Origin: Methanocorpusculum sp.
GTDB taxonomy: Archaea; Halobacteriota; Methanomicrobia; Methanomicrobiales; Methanocorpusculaceae
Direction of reading: 5' to 3'
Assembly: GCA_029987025.1 (NCBI GenBank)
Contig: DALTWQ010000077.1
Span: forward strand, 1-5,750
DNA length: 5,750 nt
Shown: positions 1 through 5,749 of the stretch, one piece after another
Position numbering within the stretch: the first letter of the stretch is position 1
How the letters are laid out: every line of letters starts with the position of its first letter
Made by a program: the position numbers and the translations under genes
Notes under the pieces: generated by a model
What the model was told of the DNA's origin: nothing
What the model saw: only the letters and a program-made list of their open reading frames with translations
Database searches by the model: none

Positions 1-51
1 CAGAAGATTCGGGCTTATTGTGAGGATATTAGAGAGGACATGGCTGACTGA
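1..51 (+). CDS. Possible 3' end of an upstream gene (partial)
   Basis: The first frame is open from the window edge to a TGA at 49-51 and would encode a short, charged, helix-like tail ending in EDIREDMAD. A hairpin with a T-tract follows about 35 bases later, as expected after a rightward gene. The fragment is too short to assign to any family, and the second forward frame is also open (to a TAG at 65-67), so the reading frame is not certain. What is seen is only an open frame plus a terminator-like element; that this is a real gene end is inference. Confidence 0.3.
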   Translation, partial: QKIRAYCEDIREDMAD

Positions 52-85
52 ATTACAGCCGGATTAGATAAATATCATTTACAGC

Positions 86-130
86 AGTTCGGCAGCTACA
101 GACAGCTGCAGAACTCATTTTACTTTTTTT
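86..130 (+). terminator. Hairpin followed by T-tract, probable terminator of the rightward gene at the left edge
   Basis: The arms AGTTC (86-90) and GAACT (111-115) pair, as do GCAGCT (92-97) and AGCTGC (104-109), with one G/A mismatch (91/110) and a 6-base loop (98-103). This makes an 11-bp stem with one mismatch. Bases 118-130 are T-rich and end in seven T's. The form is that of an intrinsic terminator reading rightward. It lies in the gap between a possible rightward gene end and the leftward flippase. In archaea the T-tract alone may do the work and the hairpin may serve the 3' end of the RNA. Confidence 0.5.
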
Positions 131-155
131 ACTATTTACTAATTACAATCACATC

Positions 156-192
156 GAATCCGGGTGAAGAGATAAACCCGCACACCGGATTC
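156..192. repeat. Inverted repeat in the convergent gap
   Basis: GAATCCGG (156-163) and CCGGATTC (185-192) are perfect 8-bp inverted arms. A competing inner pairing, CGGGT (161-165) with ACCCG (176-180), leaves a 10-base loop and can stack on GAATC/GATTC with a 3' bulge. No long T-tract follows on the plus strand. It could be a bidirectional 3'-end structure or a protein site. The rest of 131-329 shows no plausible gene; it has a 19-base all-purine run at 206-224. Confidence 0.4.
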
Positions 193-250
193 TAATTGTT
201 GCCTTGGAGAGGGAAGAGAAAAAGTCATAAACAATTTACGGGACCGCGAT

Positions 251-281
251 AGAAAAGAAGAAAACTCCCTCAAAGTTGGGA
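251..281 (-). terminator. Weak hairpin plus pyrimidine-rich tract after the flippase gene
   Basis: Read leftward from the flippase stop, a short stem TCCC/GGGA (278-281 with 266-269, 8-base loop) is followed by a T/C-only run over 264-251. A second pyrimidine-only run covers 224-206. T-rich stretches downstream of a stop are the usual archaeal transcription stop signal. The stem is only 4 bp, so the call rests mostly on the pyrimidine tracts and on position about 50-125 bases past the stop. Confidence 0.35.
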
Positions 282-329
282 TACTCTTATCGTTATAATC
301 TCCAACCCGATCCATTTTTTTACCTCAGC

Positions 330-1802
330 TTACAGCCGCTTCGGCCACGGGAGACCAAAGTTTGTGACCATTCCTTTGATATCATCGTGGATTCCCTTGT
401 CGAGTTTGAGCAGAAGAAGAGAATACAGAAGACCGCCGAGAGCAACCGGAATCAGCACAAGACAGACATTGCTCATCGGCACAAGTAATGTATAGACAAG
501 GACTCCTGCACCCATTACAAGTGATGCAAGAATAATATGAAAGAGTGCTTTCTTTTCGATGAAGACAGGCATGAACTTCTTCAGTTCATGGGCTACAACA
601 AGGACATTCAGAGTAACAGCACAAAGTGAGCCAACAGCCGCCCCATTGATTCCCATCACCGGAATCAGGAGAACGTCTAATATAACGTTCAGGATAACTG
701 CTGCAAGGGTGCCGTAGAAGGTGTTTCTCGGATGACCGGAACTGGATAAAGCCGTGCCGATAAACAACAGAAACACACTTCCAATCTGGAACAGGAATAA
801 AATACATGCAGACACAGCACCGGATGCAAAATCTGCACCATAGAAGTAATACAGCAGTTCATCAGCGAGGATAAATCCGCCGACAGCAACAGGGATTGCC
901 AGAATCAATCCGTAGGTAAATGATCTCGCAACAACCGGCGGGACATGCCCCATTTTGTCACTTACACTCCAGTTGCTGATTTTCGGTGCAAGGGTTGAGT
1001 TCACAGCATGGGCAATGAACAACGATGCAGCAGTAAAGTTTAAAGCAACACGATAAACCCCGACATCACCCGTCTCCATGAAGTATCCGATAAAAATAAT
1101 ATCAGCATATTCCATAATGAAACAGGCACTGGTAATGAGAAGACTCCATAAACTGAAGGATAGGAGTTCGCGGATGTGGCGGCGTGTGAACTTTGCAGGA
1201 CGGTATCTGAAGTATTTGAGACATAGGATTCCTGCAAGGGCAGTACCTACAAAGAATCCGCCGATCATGCCGTAGACTGAAAACCCAATTAATACCAGCA
1301 CTATCGATGAAACAATACGAATTAATTCCGAGATCCCGAATGCTGCATTGTAGATTCCCACATGATTTTTCGCCTGCACTCCAACAGACAGTGCATTCGA
1401 AAAATAGGCAATAACTAATGCGATGATTACAAGCGGAACCAGATGATACTCTGCAAGATCAACGAACAACGGCTCAATGGCAAGAAGAATAACTGTCGAT
1501 ACGATAATAAGAATCGTACGAAGCGTCATGTAGGCAGTAAAGTATGCATTCTGATCCTTTCCTTCGGAAATTTTCTTAATGGCTGCCTTGCCAAAGCCTC
1601 CGTCCCCTATCAGATTGAATATGAAAAAGTAGGTGGTAAAAAGATAATAGACCCCAATAAGATCCTTCCCCAGCAGATGCGAGAAGAGCATAGTTGATAT
1701 AAATCCAGTCAGAGTTACGAGAATAGTGAACCCTAACTGAGTTACACTCTGCCGCTTAATAGGCGTAAGGCGCATGAGGGTGGAGACGAGAGGGATGTTC
1801 AT
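330..1802 (-). CDS. Polysaccharide/oligosaccharide flippase, MOP superfamily (Wzx/RfbX-like)
   Basis: This 490-residue protein is strongly hydrophobic throughout, with roughly 12-14 membrane segments by eye (for example around residues 23-43, 50-67, 94-113, 120-140, 158-197, 214-240, 295-315, 330-352, 362-383, 385-405, 420-441 and 445-466). There is no large soluble domain. Family-typical features are the N-terminal segment before a HLLGKDLIGVY-like stretch (42-52), and the GINGAAVGSL loop (384-393) of the C-terminal half, a common signature of polysaccharide biosynthesis flippases (COG2244 type). Length fits the family. The likely role is moving lipid-linked glycan across the cytoplasmic membrane; the substrate cannot be read from sequence. 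The ATG at 1802 was chosen because a TATA-like element lies about 27 bases before it, matching a leaderless start; the next Met is residue 10. It is transcribed in the same direction as the glycosyltransferase and manC genes but 290 bases away with its own predicted promoter. An S-layer or N-glycan role, if archaeal, is inference. Confidence 0.93.
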   Translation of the reverse strand: MNIPLVSTLMRLTPIKRQSVTQLGFTILVTLTGFISTMLFSHLLGKDLIGVYYLFTTYFFIFNLIGDGGFGKAAIKKISEGKDQNAYFTAYMTLRTILIIVSTVILLAIEPLFVDLAEYHLVPLVIIALVIAYFSNALSVGVQAKNHVGIYNAAFGISELIRIVSSIVLVLIGFSVYGMIGGFFVGTALAGILCLKYFRYRPAKFTRRHIRELLSFSLWSLLITSACFIMEYADIIFIGYFMETGDVGVYRVALNFTAASLFIAHAVNSTLAPKISNWSVSDKMGHVPPVVARSFTYGLILAIPVAVGGFILADELLYYFYGADFASGAVSACILFLFQIGSVFLLFIGTALSSSGHPRNTFYGTLAAVILNVILDVLLIPVMGINGAAVGSLCAVTLNVLVVAHELKKFMPVFIEKKALFHIILASLVMGAGVLVYTLLVPMSNVCLVLIPVALGGLLYSLLLLKLDKGIHDDIKGMVTNFGLPWPKRL

Positions 1803-1824
1803 GAATAGTTCGAGATTTATTTAG

Positions 1825-1836
1825 AATATATTATTT
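1825..1836 (-). promoter_or_regulatory. TATA-box promoter of the flippase gene, leaderless type
   Basis: Read leftward, AAATAATATATT is centred about 27 bases before the flippase ATG (A at 1802). That is the spacing between an archaeal TATA box and its transcription start, so the transcript would begin at or next to the ATG. No Shine-Dalgarno-like GGAGG or GGTGA lies in the 20 bases before the ATG, which agrees with this. The upstream ACCA segment is a possible but unconvincing BRE. Confidence 0.5.
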
Positions 1837-1966
1837 GGTGGAGATGGTTATCAATATTCGGGATTTAATTATTTGATATAGTGTGCCTTTGATAAGGGTT
1901 TTGCACAGTTGATTATGTAAGGCAATGCCTATCGAGGAAGTATTTTATCCCATTCCTGATTTATCC

Positions 1967-2060
1967 GCATATCACACTCAGGATTTCTGCAGATAAAATG
2001 CCCGATTATTCTATTGAGACAGACAGACAATATGGTGAGAGATGTCGATGTGTGATATGC
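1967..2060. repeat. 11-bp perfect inverted repeat enclosing 72 bases; possible structured RNA
   Basis: GCATATCACAC (1967-1977) and GTGTGATATGC (2050-2060) are exact reverse complements. Between them lies a smaller stem, TATTG (2012-2016) with CAATA (2028-2032), whose 11-base loop is made of an AGAC tandem repeat (three copies, 2017-2028). The whole sits in the 290-base spacer (1803-2092) between the glycosyltransferase stop and the flippase promoter. It could be the 3' untranslated end of the manC-glycosyltransferase mRNA, a small RNA on either strand, or a pair of protein sites. The rest of the spacer shows no credible gene; it has a palindrome AGGCA-A-TGCCT (1920-1930) and a TGTGC/GCACA pair (1882-1886, 1903-1907). 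Confidence 0.4.
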
Positions 2061-2068
2061 TTCGCGAG

Positions 2069-2075
2069 AAAAAAA
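2069..2075 (-). terminator. T7 tract just past the glycosyltransferase stop
   Basis: Read leftward, seven consecutive T's occur 18 bases after the glycosyltransferase stop codon and run into a pyrimidine-rich TCTC. No stable GC-rich stem precedes them. This fits the simple T-tract termination known in archaea and would separate the manC-glycosyltransferase transcript from the flippase gene. Confidence 0.35.
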
Positions 2076-2092
2076 TGAGTTTTCGGCACTGC

Positions 2093-3070
2093 TTAACGGC
2101 TTCTTATCCTTATCATTCTGCCGATATTATTTGCGGTAGGAAGGACCTTTTTGAGCAGCGGTGCAGGAAGGTATGACAGTGCGGTCAGAATAGACTTGTA
2201 TTTCATAAACCATTTTTCGTGAACTCTTTCCAGATTTTCCCGCGCTGCCTCAGGGGAGCCGGCATAGAGGTTATTCAAGGCAACTGCAATTTCTTCCTTC
2301 TGCAGATAGAATAGAATATTTTCATAATCCGGATGTTTCTGCAGCTTTTCCTGAGGATAGTTTTCCAGATACTCCGCAAACGGATGCCGTTTCATCACCT
2401 GCGGATTGTCTGTCATTCTGTTTTCTGCGACAGCATGGTAATATACTTTAGGGGCAGATGTAAAGGCAATCGGAAGTTCAAGAGCGATTCTGCCCCACAT
2501 TTCCACGTCCTCACCGGTTCGCAGGTCCTGTTTAAACAATCCTATTTTTTCAAATGTGGTTTTTGGAATTGCAACTGATGAGGGGGCAAACGGATATATG
2601 AATGCAAGGGCCGACGTTCTAAAATATGACGGCAGAATTCCTTCCCAGGGCGCTGCAGGAATGCCAAATAATCTCGGTTTTTCAACACTGTCTTCGTAAC
2701 AGGTGAGGTATGCTGCGGCATATAATCCCGCATCCGGGAATTTGTCTCTGAGATTAAGTATCTTTTCAAGAAAATCAGGACACCATTCATCATCAGCATC
2801 AAGAAATGCGACAATATCTGCAGATGATGCAGCAATCCCTTCATCTCTCCCGGCAGGGAGTCCTGTTGATTTCTGATGGATAATATGGAATCTGGAGTCT
2901 GATTCGTATTTTTTAATTGCATTGAGGCTTCCGTCTGTTGATCCGCCGTCGACAACCAGCAGTTCAAAGTCCTGAACTGTCTGTGCGAATATTGAATCGA
3001 TGGCTCTGCAGACCTCTTTTACTTTATTGAAAAGCGGAACAATTATAGATATTTTTGGGATTTCTGACAT
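2093..3070 (-). CDS. Family 2 glycosyltransferase (GT-A fold)
   Basis: This 325-residue protein likely transfers a sugar from a nucleotide-sugar donor to a growing lipid-linked glycan at the cytoplasmic face of the membrane. The N-terminal GT-A domain is clear: strand SIIVPLFNK (8-16), the nucleotide-binding Asp region VVDGGSTDGS (39-48), the PAGRDEGIA segment (72-80), the metal-binding DxD in FLDADDEW (89-96; D91, D93), and GEDVEMW (186-192), which holds the ED pair usually assigned to the catalytic base. Residues from about 225 onward are a helical tail without a recognised domain. No transmembrane segment is convincing, though the basic end (IGRMIRIRSR) could touch the membrane. Its ATG lies 4 bases past the manC stop. 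A weak AAAGGG ribosome-binding-like site (3080-3085) lies within the manC 3' end. Co-transcription with manC suggests, but does not prove, mannose or a GDP-mannose derivative as donor sugar; acceptor and linkage are unknown. Confidence 0.93.
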   Translation of the reverse strand: MSEIPKISIIVPLFNKVKEVCRAIDSIFAQTVQDFELLVVDGGSTDGSLNAIKKYESDSRFHIIHQKSTGLPAGRDEGIAASSADIVAFLDADDEWCPDFLEKILNLRDKFPDAGLYAAAYLTCYEDSVEKPRLFGIPAAPWEGILPSYFRTSALAFIYPFAPSSVAIPKTTFEKIGLFKQDLRTGEDVEMWGRIALELPIAFTSAPKVYYHAVAENRMTDNPQVMKRHPFAEYLENYPQEKLQKHPDYENILFYLQKEEIAVALNNLYAGSPEAARENLERVHEKWFMKYKSILTALSYLPAPLLKKVLPTANNIGRMIRIRSR

Positions 3071-3074
3071 TTAG

Positions 3075-4433
3075 TTATACCCTTTTGAAATCATCGTCAA
3101 TACGTATTATGTCTTCATCTGTTAAAGAACTTCCCTGCTGAACCTCAACAACCTCAAGCGGTTCGTCAGTCTCATTTGCCAGTCTGTGCTTTGTTTTTGC
3201 CGGGATAAAGGTACTCTCACCGGTCCGGATACTCATCACGGCATCTCCGTTTGTTACCTCAGCGGTTCCTTTAACAACAACCCAGTGTTCGCTTCGGTGA
3301 TTGTGATACTGCAGAGATATTCTTTTGTGCGGCAGGATTACTAACCGTTTAATCAGGTATGTATCTGAGCGCAGCAGCGTTGTGTATGTTCCCCACGGAC
3401 GGTGAACAGTTGTATGCAGTGAGGCACGTTCATCTCCGTTTTCTTTTAATTTTTCTGCGAGCTTTCCAACCATCTGGCTTTTGTCGCGCGGACAAATCAT
3501 CAGGACATCAGGTGTGTCAACAATCGCTGCATCAGACAATCCGACAGTAGCAACTAATTTGCCGGATAGTACCAGGTTGTTTCTGCCGTCTTCGGTGAGG
3601 TACTCTCCTTCGACTGCGTTGCCGAGAGTATCCTTTTCATGAACCGAGTAGTAGGCTTCGAAGCTGCCTAAGTCGTTCCAGGAGAGTTTCATCGGAACAA
3701 CGGCAATCTTTGACGATTTTTCGAGCACGCCGTAATCGATTGAAATCTTCGGAGTGATCTTGTATGCATCTTCTGCAGTATTTCCATCAAAGGCATTGAA
3801 GACTTCCGGAGCATATTTTCTGCACTCATCCAAGAATACCGCTGCAGAGAAACAGAAGATGCCGGCATTCCAGAGATAATGTTCAGCGACATACTTCTTC
3901 GCGGTTTCCAAATCAGGTTTTTCCTTGAATGCAGCAGCCGAAAACCCGCCGTCGAGCGAAGCCCCCGGCATAATATATCCGTATCCGGTGTGCGGGGTTT
4001 CCGGAACGATGCCGAATGTTACAATATTGTTTTCAGCGAGTTTTTCTGCGGCAGATACTGCATGTTTGTATTCGCCGTTACCTTCGATGAGCTGGTCTGA
4101 TGAAAGAACCAGTATTTCTGCATCAGGATTTTTTGCATGAATTTCTTTTGTGCCGTAAAGTATTGCCGGAAGTGTATTCCTGCCGCATGGTTCGAGCAGG
4201 ACATTGCAGTCCGGAGTGTTGATTTCTGCAAGCTGATTTGAGACGAGGAACGTATGCTCAGCATTTGTTACGATATAGATTTCATCCTCTTTTGAGAAGA
4301 GAAGTGCGCGCCGGATTGCCTTCTGGAAGAGAGATTCGTCATCTAAGAGCGGGATGAACTGTTTCGGATAACTGCTGCGGCTTAACGGGAATAAACGGGT
4401 TCCTGAACCGCCGGCAAGGATTATGGTATACAT
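3075..4433 (-). CDS. manC: Mannose-1-phosphate guanylyltransferase / mannose-6-phosphate isomerase, bifunctional type II
   Basis: The 452-residue protein should make GDP-mannose from mannose-1-phosphate and GTP, and interconvert fructose-6-phosphate and mannose-6-phosphate. The N-terminal nucleotidyltransferase domain (about 1-275) has LAGGSGTRLFPLSR (6-19) with YPKQF (22-26), EPCGRNT (81-87), FKEKPD (169-174), WNAGIF (188-193), SIDYGVLEK (231-239) and WNDLGSF (252-258). The C-terminal cupin isomerase domain (about 335-450) has RPWGTY (345-350), the metal-site stretch QYHNHRSEHW (375-384; Q375, H377, E382 likely ligands) and the later PAKTKHRLAN (411-420; H416). Length is close to the bacterial AlgA/ManC family. 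The ATG at 4433 was chosen because the family begins M-x-x-I-L-A-G-G there; an in-frame TTG ten codons upstream has no support. It is the first gene of a two-gene unit and divergent from gmd, which uses its product. No good Shine-Dalgarno is visible; a weak TATA-like TTATTG (4461-4466) lies about 30 bases upstream. A phosphomannomutase is absent from the window. Confidence 0.95.
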   Translation of the reverse strand: MYTIILAGGSGTRLFPLSRSSYPKQFIPLLDDESLFQKAIRRALLFSKEDEIYIVTNAEHTFLVSNQLAEINTPDCNVLLEPCGRNTLPAILYGTKEIHAKNPDAEILVLSSDQLIEGNGEYKHAVSAAEKLAENNIVTFGIVPETPHTGYGYIMPGASLDGGFSAAAFKEKPDLETAKKYVAEHYLWNAGIFCFSAAVFLDECRKYAPEVFNAFDGNTAEDAYKITPKISIDYGVLEKSSKIAVVPMKLSWNDLGSFEAYYSVHEKDTLGNAVEGEYLTEDGRNNLVLSGKLVATVGLSDAAIVDTPDVLMICPRDKSQMVGKLAEKLKENGDERASLHTTVHRPWGTYTTLLRSDTYLIKRLVILPHKRISLQYHNHRSEHWVVVKGTAEVTNGDAVMSIRTGESTFIPAKTKHRLANETDEPLEVVEVQQGSSLTDEDIIRIDDDFKRV

Positions 4434-4502
4434 TTCTCTATATCTATATGTGTGAAGAAACAATAAGGATTCTCCATGAAATGAGTTTTCGAATAGTAGG
4501 CT

Positions 4503-4556
4503 TTGCTCCTAAATTCAATAATCATCCCCTGAAATCACGAATATTGCCCCTAAATT
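4503..4556. repeat. Three short direct repeats spaced by about two helical turns
   Basis: TTGCTCCTAAATT (4503-4515) and TTGCCCCTAAATT (4544-4556) differ at one base of 13. A degenerate middle copy, ATCCCCTGAAAT (4524-4535), lies between them. The shared CCT ends at 4510, 4530 and 4551, giving spacings of 20 and 21 bases, so all copies face the same side of the helix. Such an array is typical of an operator bound cooperatively by a dimeric or repeating regulator. The function is inferred from layout only. Confidence 0.45.
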
Positions 4557-4582
4557 TGTTCAAAAAATGATTTTTGAAACAA
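4556..4582. repeat. AT-rich inverted repeat next to the phased repeats
   Basis: TTCAAAAA (4559-4566) and TTTTTGAA (4571-4578) are perfect 8-bp arms around ATGA. With one bulged A the pairing extends to TTGTT/AACAA for 11 bp. It abuts the third phased repeat, roughly 130 bases before the gmd start and 125 before the manC start. It may be an operator. A terminator role is unlikely, since no gene ends here. Confidence 0.4.
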
Positions 4583-4624
4583 TGCCTGAATTGTACTGGA
4601 CTCCCTGATTAGCACATATTTTGG

Positions 4625-4666
4625 ATGTATGTACCCGAATTACTATAATCAATAACAGACATACAT
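4625..4666. repeat. 8-bp inverted repeat around a TATA-like element before gmd
   Basis: ATGTATGT (4625-4632) and ACATACAT (4659-4666) are exact reverse complements separated by 26 bases. The interval holds CTATAATC (4643-4650), one of the candidate TATA elements for gmd. Half-sites on both sides of a promoter element would suit a repressor or activator. The arms start 34 bases apart, slightly over three helical turns. Confidence 0.35.
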
Positions 4667-4708
4667 TATTATCAATATTCTATCATTGCAGATATCAGGA
4701 TTCATATC

Positions 4709-5749
4709 ATGAAAAAAGCACTCATCACCGGAATCACCGGCCAGGATGGTTCATATCTTGCAGAACTTCTTCTCCACAAAGGATACGAGGTTCACGGAAT
4801 TATCCGCAGATCTTCGACATTCAACACATCCAGAATTGACCACATCGAGTTTGACCCTCACTCCGGCTCCAACCTTCATCTCCACTATGGTGATTTAACC
4901 GACAGCGAACAGATTGCAAATATCATCTACAATATCCATCCGGATGAAGTTTACAACCTCGGCGCGCAGAGTCATGTAAGAGTCAGTTTTGACACGCCTG
5001 AGTATACGGGAAATGTCACCGGACTTGGAACTGCACGTCTTCTTGAAACCATCAAGCGCAGCGGTCAGCCGATTAAGTTCTATCAGGCATCATCATCTGA
5101 GATGTTCGGAGCTACTGCTCCTCCGCAGAATGAAGAGACCAAGTTCTGGCCGCGCAGTCCGTATGCATGTGCGAAGGTCTACTCCTATCACATGTGCAAA
5201 AACTACCGCGACGGATACAACATGTTCATCTGCAATGGTATTCTCTTCAACCACGAATCCCCGCGCCGCGGTGAGACATTTGTTACCAGAAAGATTACCC
5301 GCGGACTTGCAAACATTGTCGCGGGAAAGCAGAAGTGCCTCTATATGGGAAACCTTGATGCACGGCGTGACTGGGGTTTTTCACCGGAGTATGTTGAGGC
5401 TATGTGGATGATGCTTCAGCAGGACAAACCTGATGATTATGTTGTTGCAACCGGACAGACGAACTCCGTTAAAGAGTTCCTGACAGAAGCTTTCAGTTAT
5501 GCAGGCTTAAACTGGGAGGATTATGTCAAAATTGATCCGAAGTACTTCAGACCGACTGAGGTTGAAAATCTTATCGGCGACTCCTCAAAGGCAAGAAATG
5601 TGCTTGGATGGAAGCCGAAGGTTGACTTTGCAACCCTTACGAGAGTCATGGTCGATTCTGATTTCAGAGCAGCAGGGCTTGAGGTTATCGGCGAAGGAGA
5701 TGAAGCACTTGCAAAACTCTATCCGGATAAGTGGTGGGGAGTGGATTAA
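4709..5749 (+). CDS. gmd: GDP-mannose 4,6-dehydratase
   Basis: This 346-residue enzyme converts GDP-mannose to GDP-4-keto-6-deoxymannose with bound NADP(H), in the cytoplasm. It is an extended short-chain dehydrogenase: the Rossmann loop is GITGQDG (8-14), followed by IIRRSSTFNTSRI (31-43), which contacts the cofactor phosphate in the family, and GDLTD (61-65). The catalytic set is visible as SSSEMFG (128-134; S129 where E. coli has Thr, and E131) and YACAK (152-156; Tyr152, Lys156). Then come the diagnostic NGILFNHESPRRGETFVTRK (176-195), DWGFSPEYVEAMW (221-233) and FRPTEVENLIGDSSKA (280-295). The gene is complete and of normal length. The ATG fits the family N-terminus. It is divergent from manC, which supplies its substrate. 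The end product (fucose, rhamnose, perosamine or another deoxysugar) depends on a downstream enzyme outside the window. Confidence 0.97.
   Translation: MKKALITGITGQDGSYLAELLLHKGYEVHGIIRRSSTFNTSRIDHIEFDPHSGSNLHLHYGDLTDSEQIANIIYNIHPDEVYNLGAQSHVRVSFDTPEYTGNVTGLGTARLLETIKRSGQPIKFYQASSSEMFGATAPPQNEETKFWPRSPYACAKVYSYHMCKNYRDGYNMFICNGILFNHESPRRGETFVTRKITRGLANIVAGKQKCLYMGNLDARRDWGFSPEYVEAMWMMLQQDKPDDYVVATGQTNSVKEFLTEAFSYAGLNWEDYVKIDPKYFRPTEVENLIGDSSKARNVLGWKPKVDFATLTRVMVDSDFRAAGLEVIGEGDEALAKLYPDKWWGVD

Larger units (their letters stand above)
4434..4708. promoter_or_regulatory. Divergent control region between manC and gmd
   Basis: These 275 bases must carry the promoters for manC (leftward) and gmd (rightward). 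It is AT-rich and has no credible gene. For gmd, TATA-like candidates are CTATAATC (4643-4650) and the AATATTCTAT stretch (4675-4684); AGGA (4696-4699) is a weak ribosome-binding-like site 9 bases before the ATG. For manC, the TTATTG at 4461-4466 (minus strand) is the best-placed but weak candidate. None matches the archaeal consensus as well as the flippase promoter. Repeats inside the region are listed separately. Confidence 0.5.

Noticed and set aside
206..264. Purine-rich tracts as a triplex or special DNA structure
   Set aside because: They lack mirror symmetry, and are more simply explained as pyrimidine-rich termination signal for the leftward flippase transcript.
276..488. Plus-strand open frame of 70 codons covering the flippase 3' end
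   Set aside because: It mostly mirrors the flippase gene, lacks a ribosome binding site, and reads like antisense of a membrane protein.
1443..1697. Plus-strand open frame of 84 codons
   Set aside because: It lies wholly inside the flippase gene on the opposite strand and has no recognisable domain. The same holds for the other short frames opposite or out of frame with the four genes.
1845..1877. GGTGGAG followed at once by ATG on the plus strand
   Set aside because: The Shine-Dalgarno-like sequence is fused to the ATG with no spacing and the frame stops after 10 codons.
2017..2028. AGAC tandem repeat as a phase-variable microsatellite
   Set aside because: Only three copies, in non-coding DNA and not in a coding frame or promoter spacer; kept only as part of the possible hairpin loop.
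4434..4463. In-frame TTG start ten codons upstream of the manC ATG
   Set aside because: The extra residues (FLHTYRYRE) have no counterpart in the family, which begins directly with M-x-x-I-L-A-G-G, and no ribosome binding site supports the TTG.
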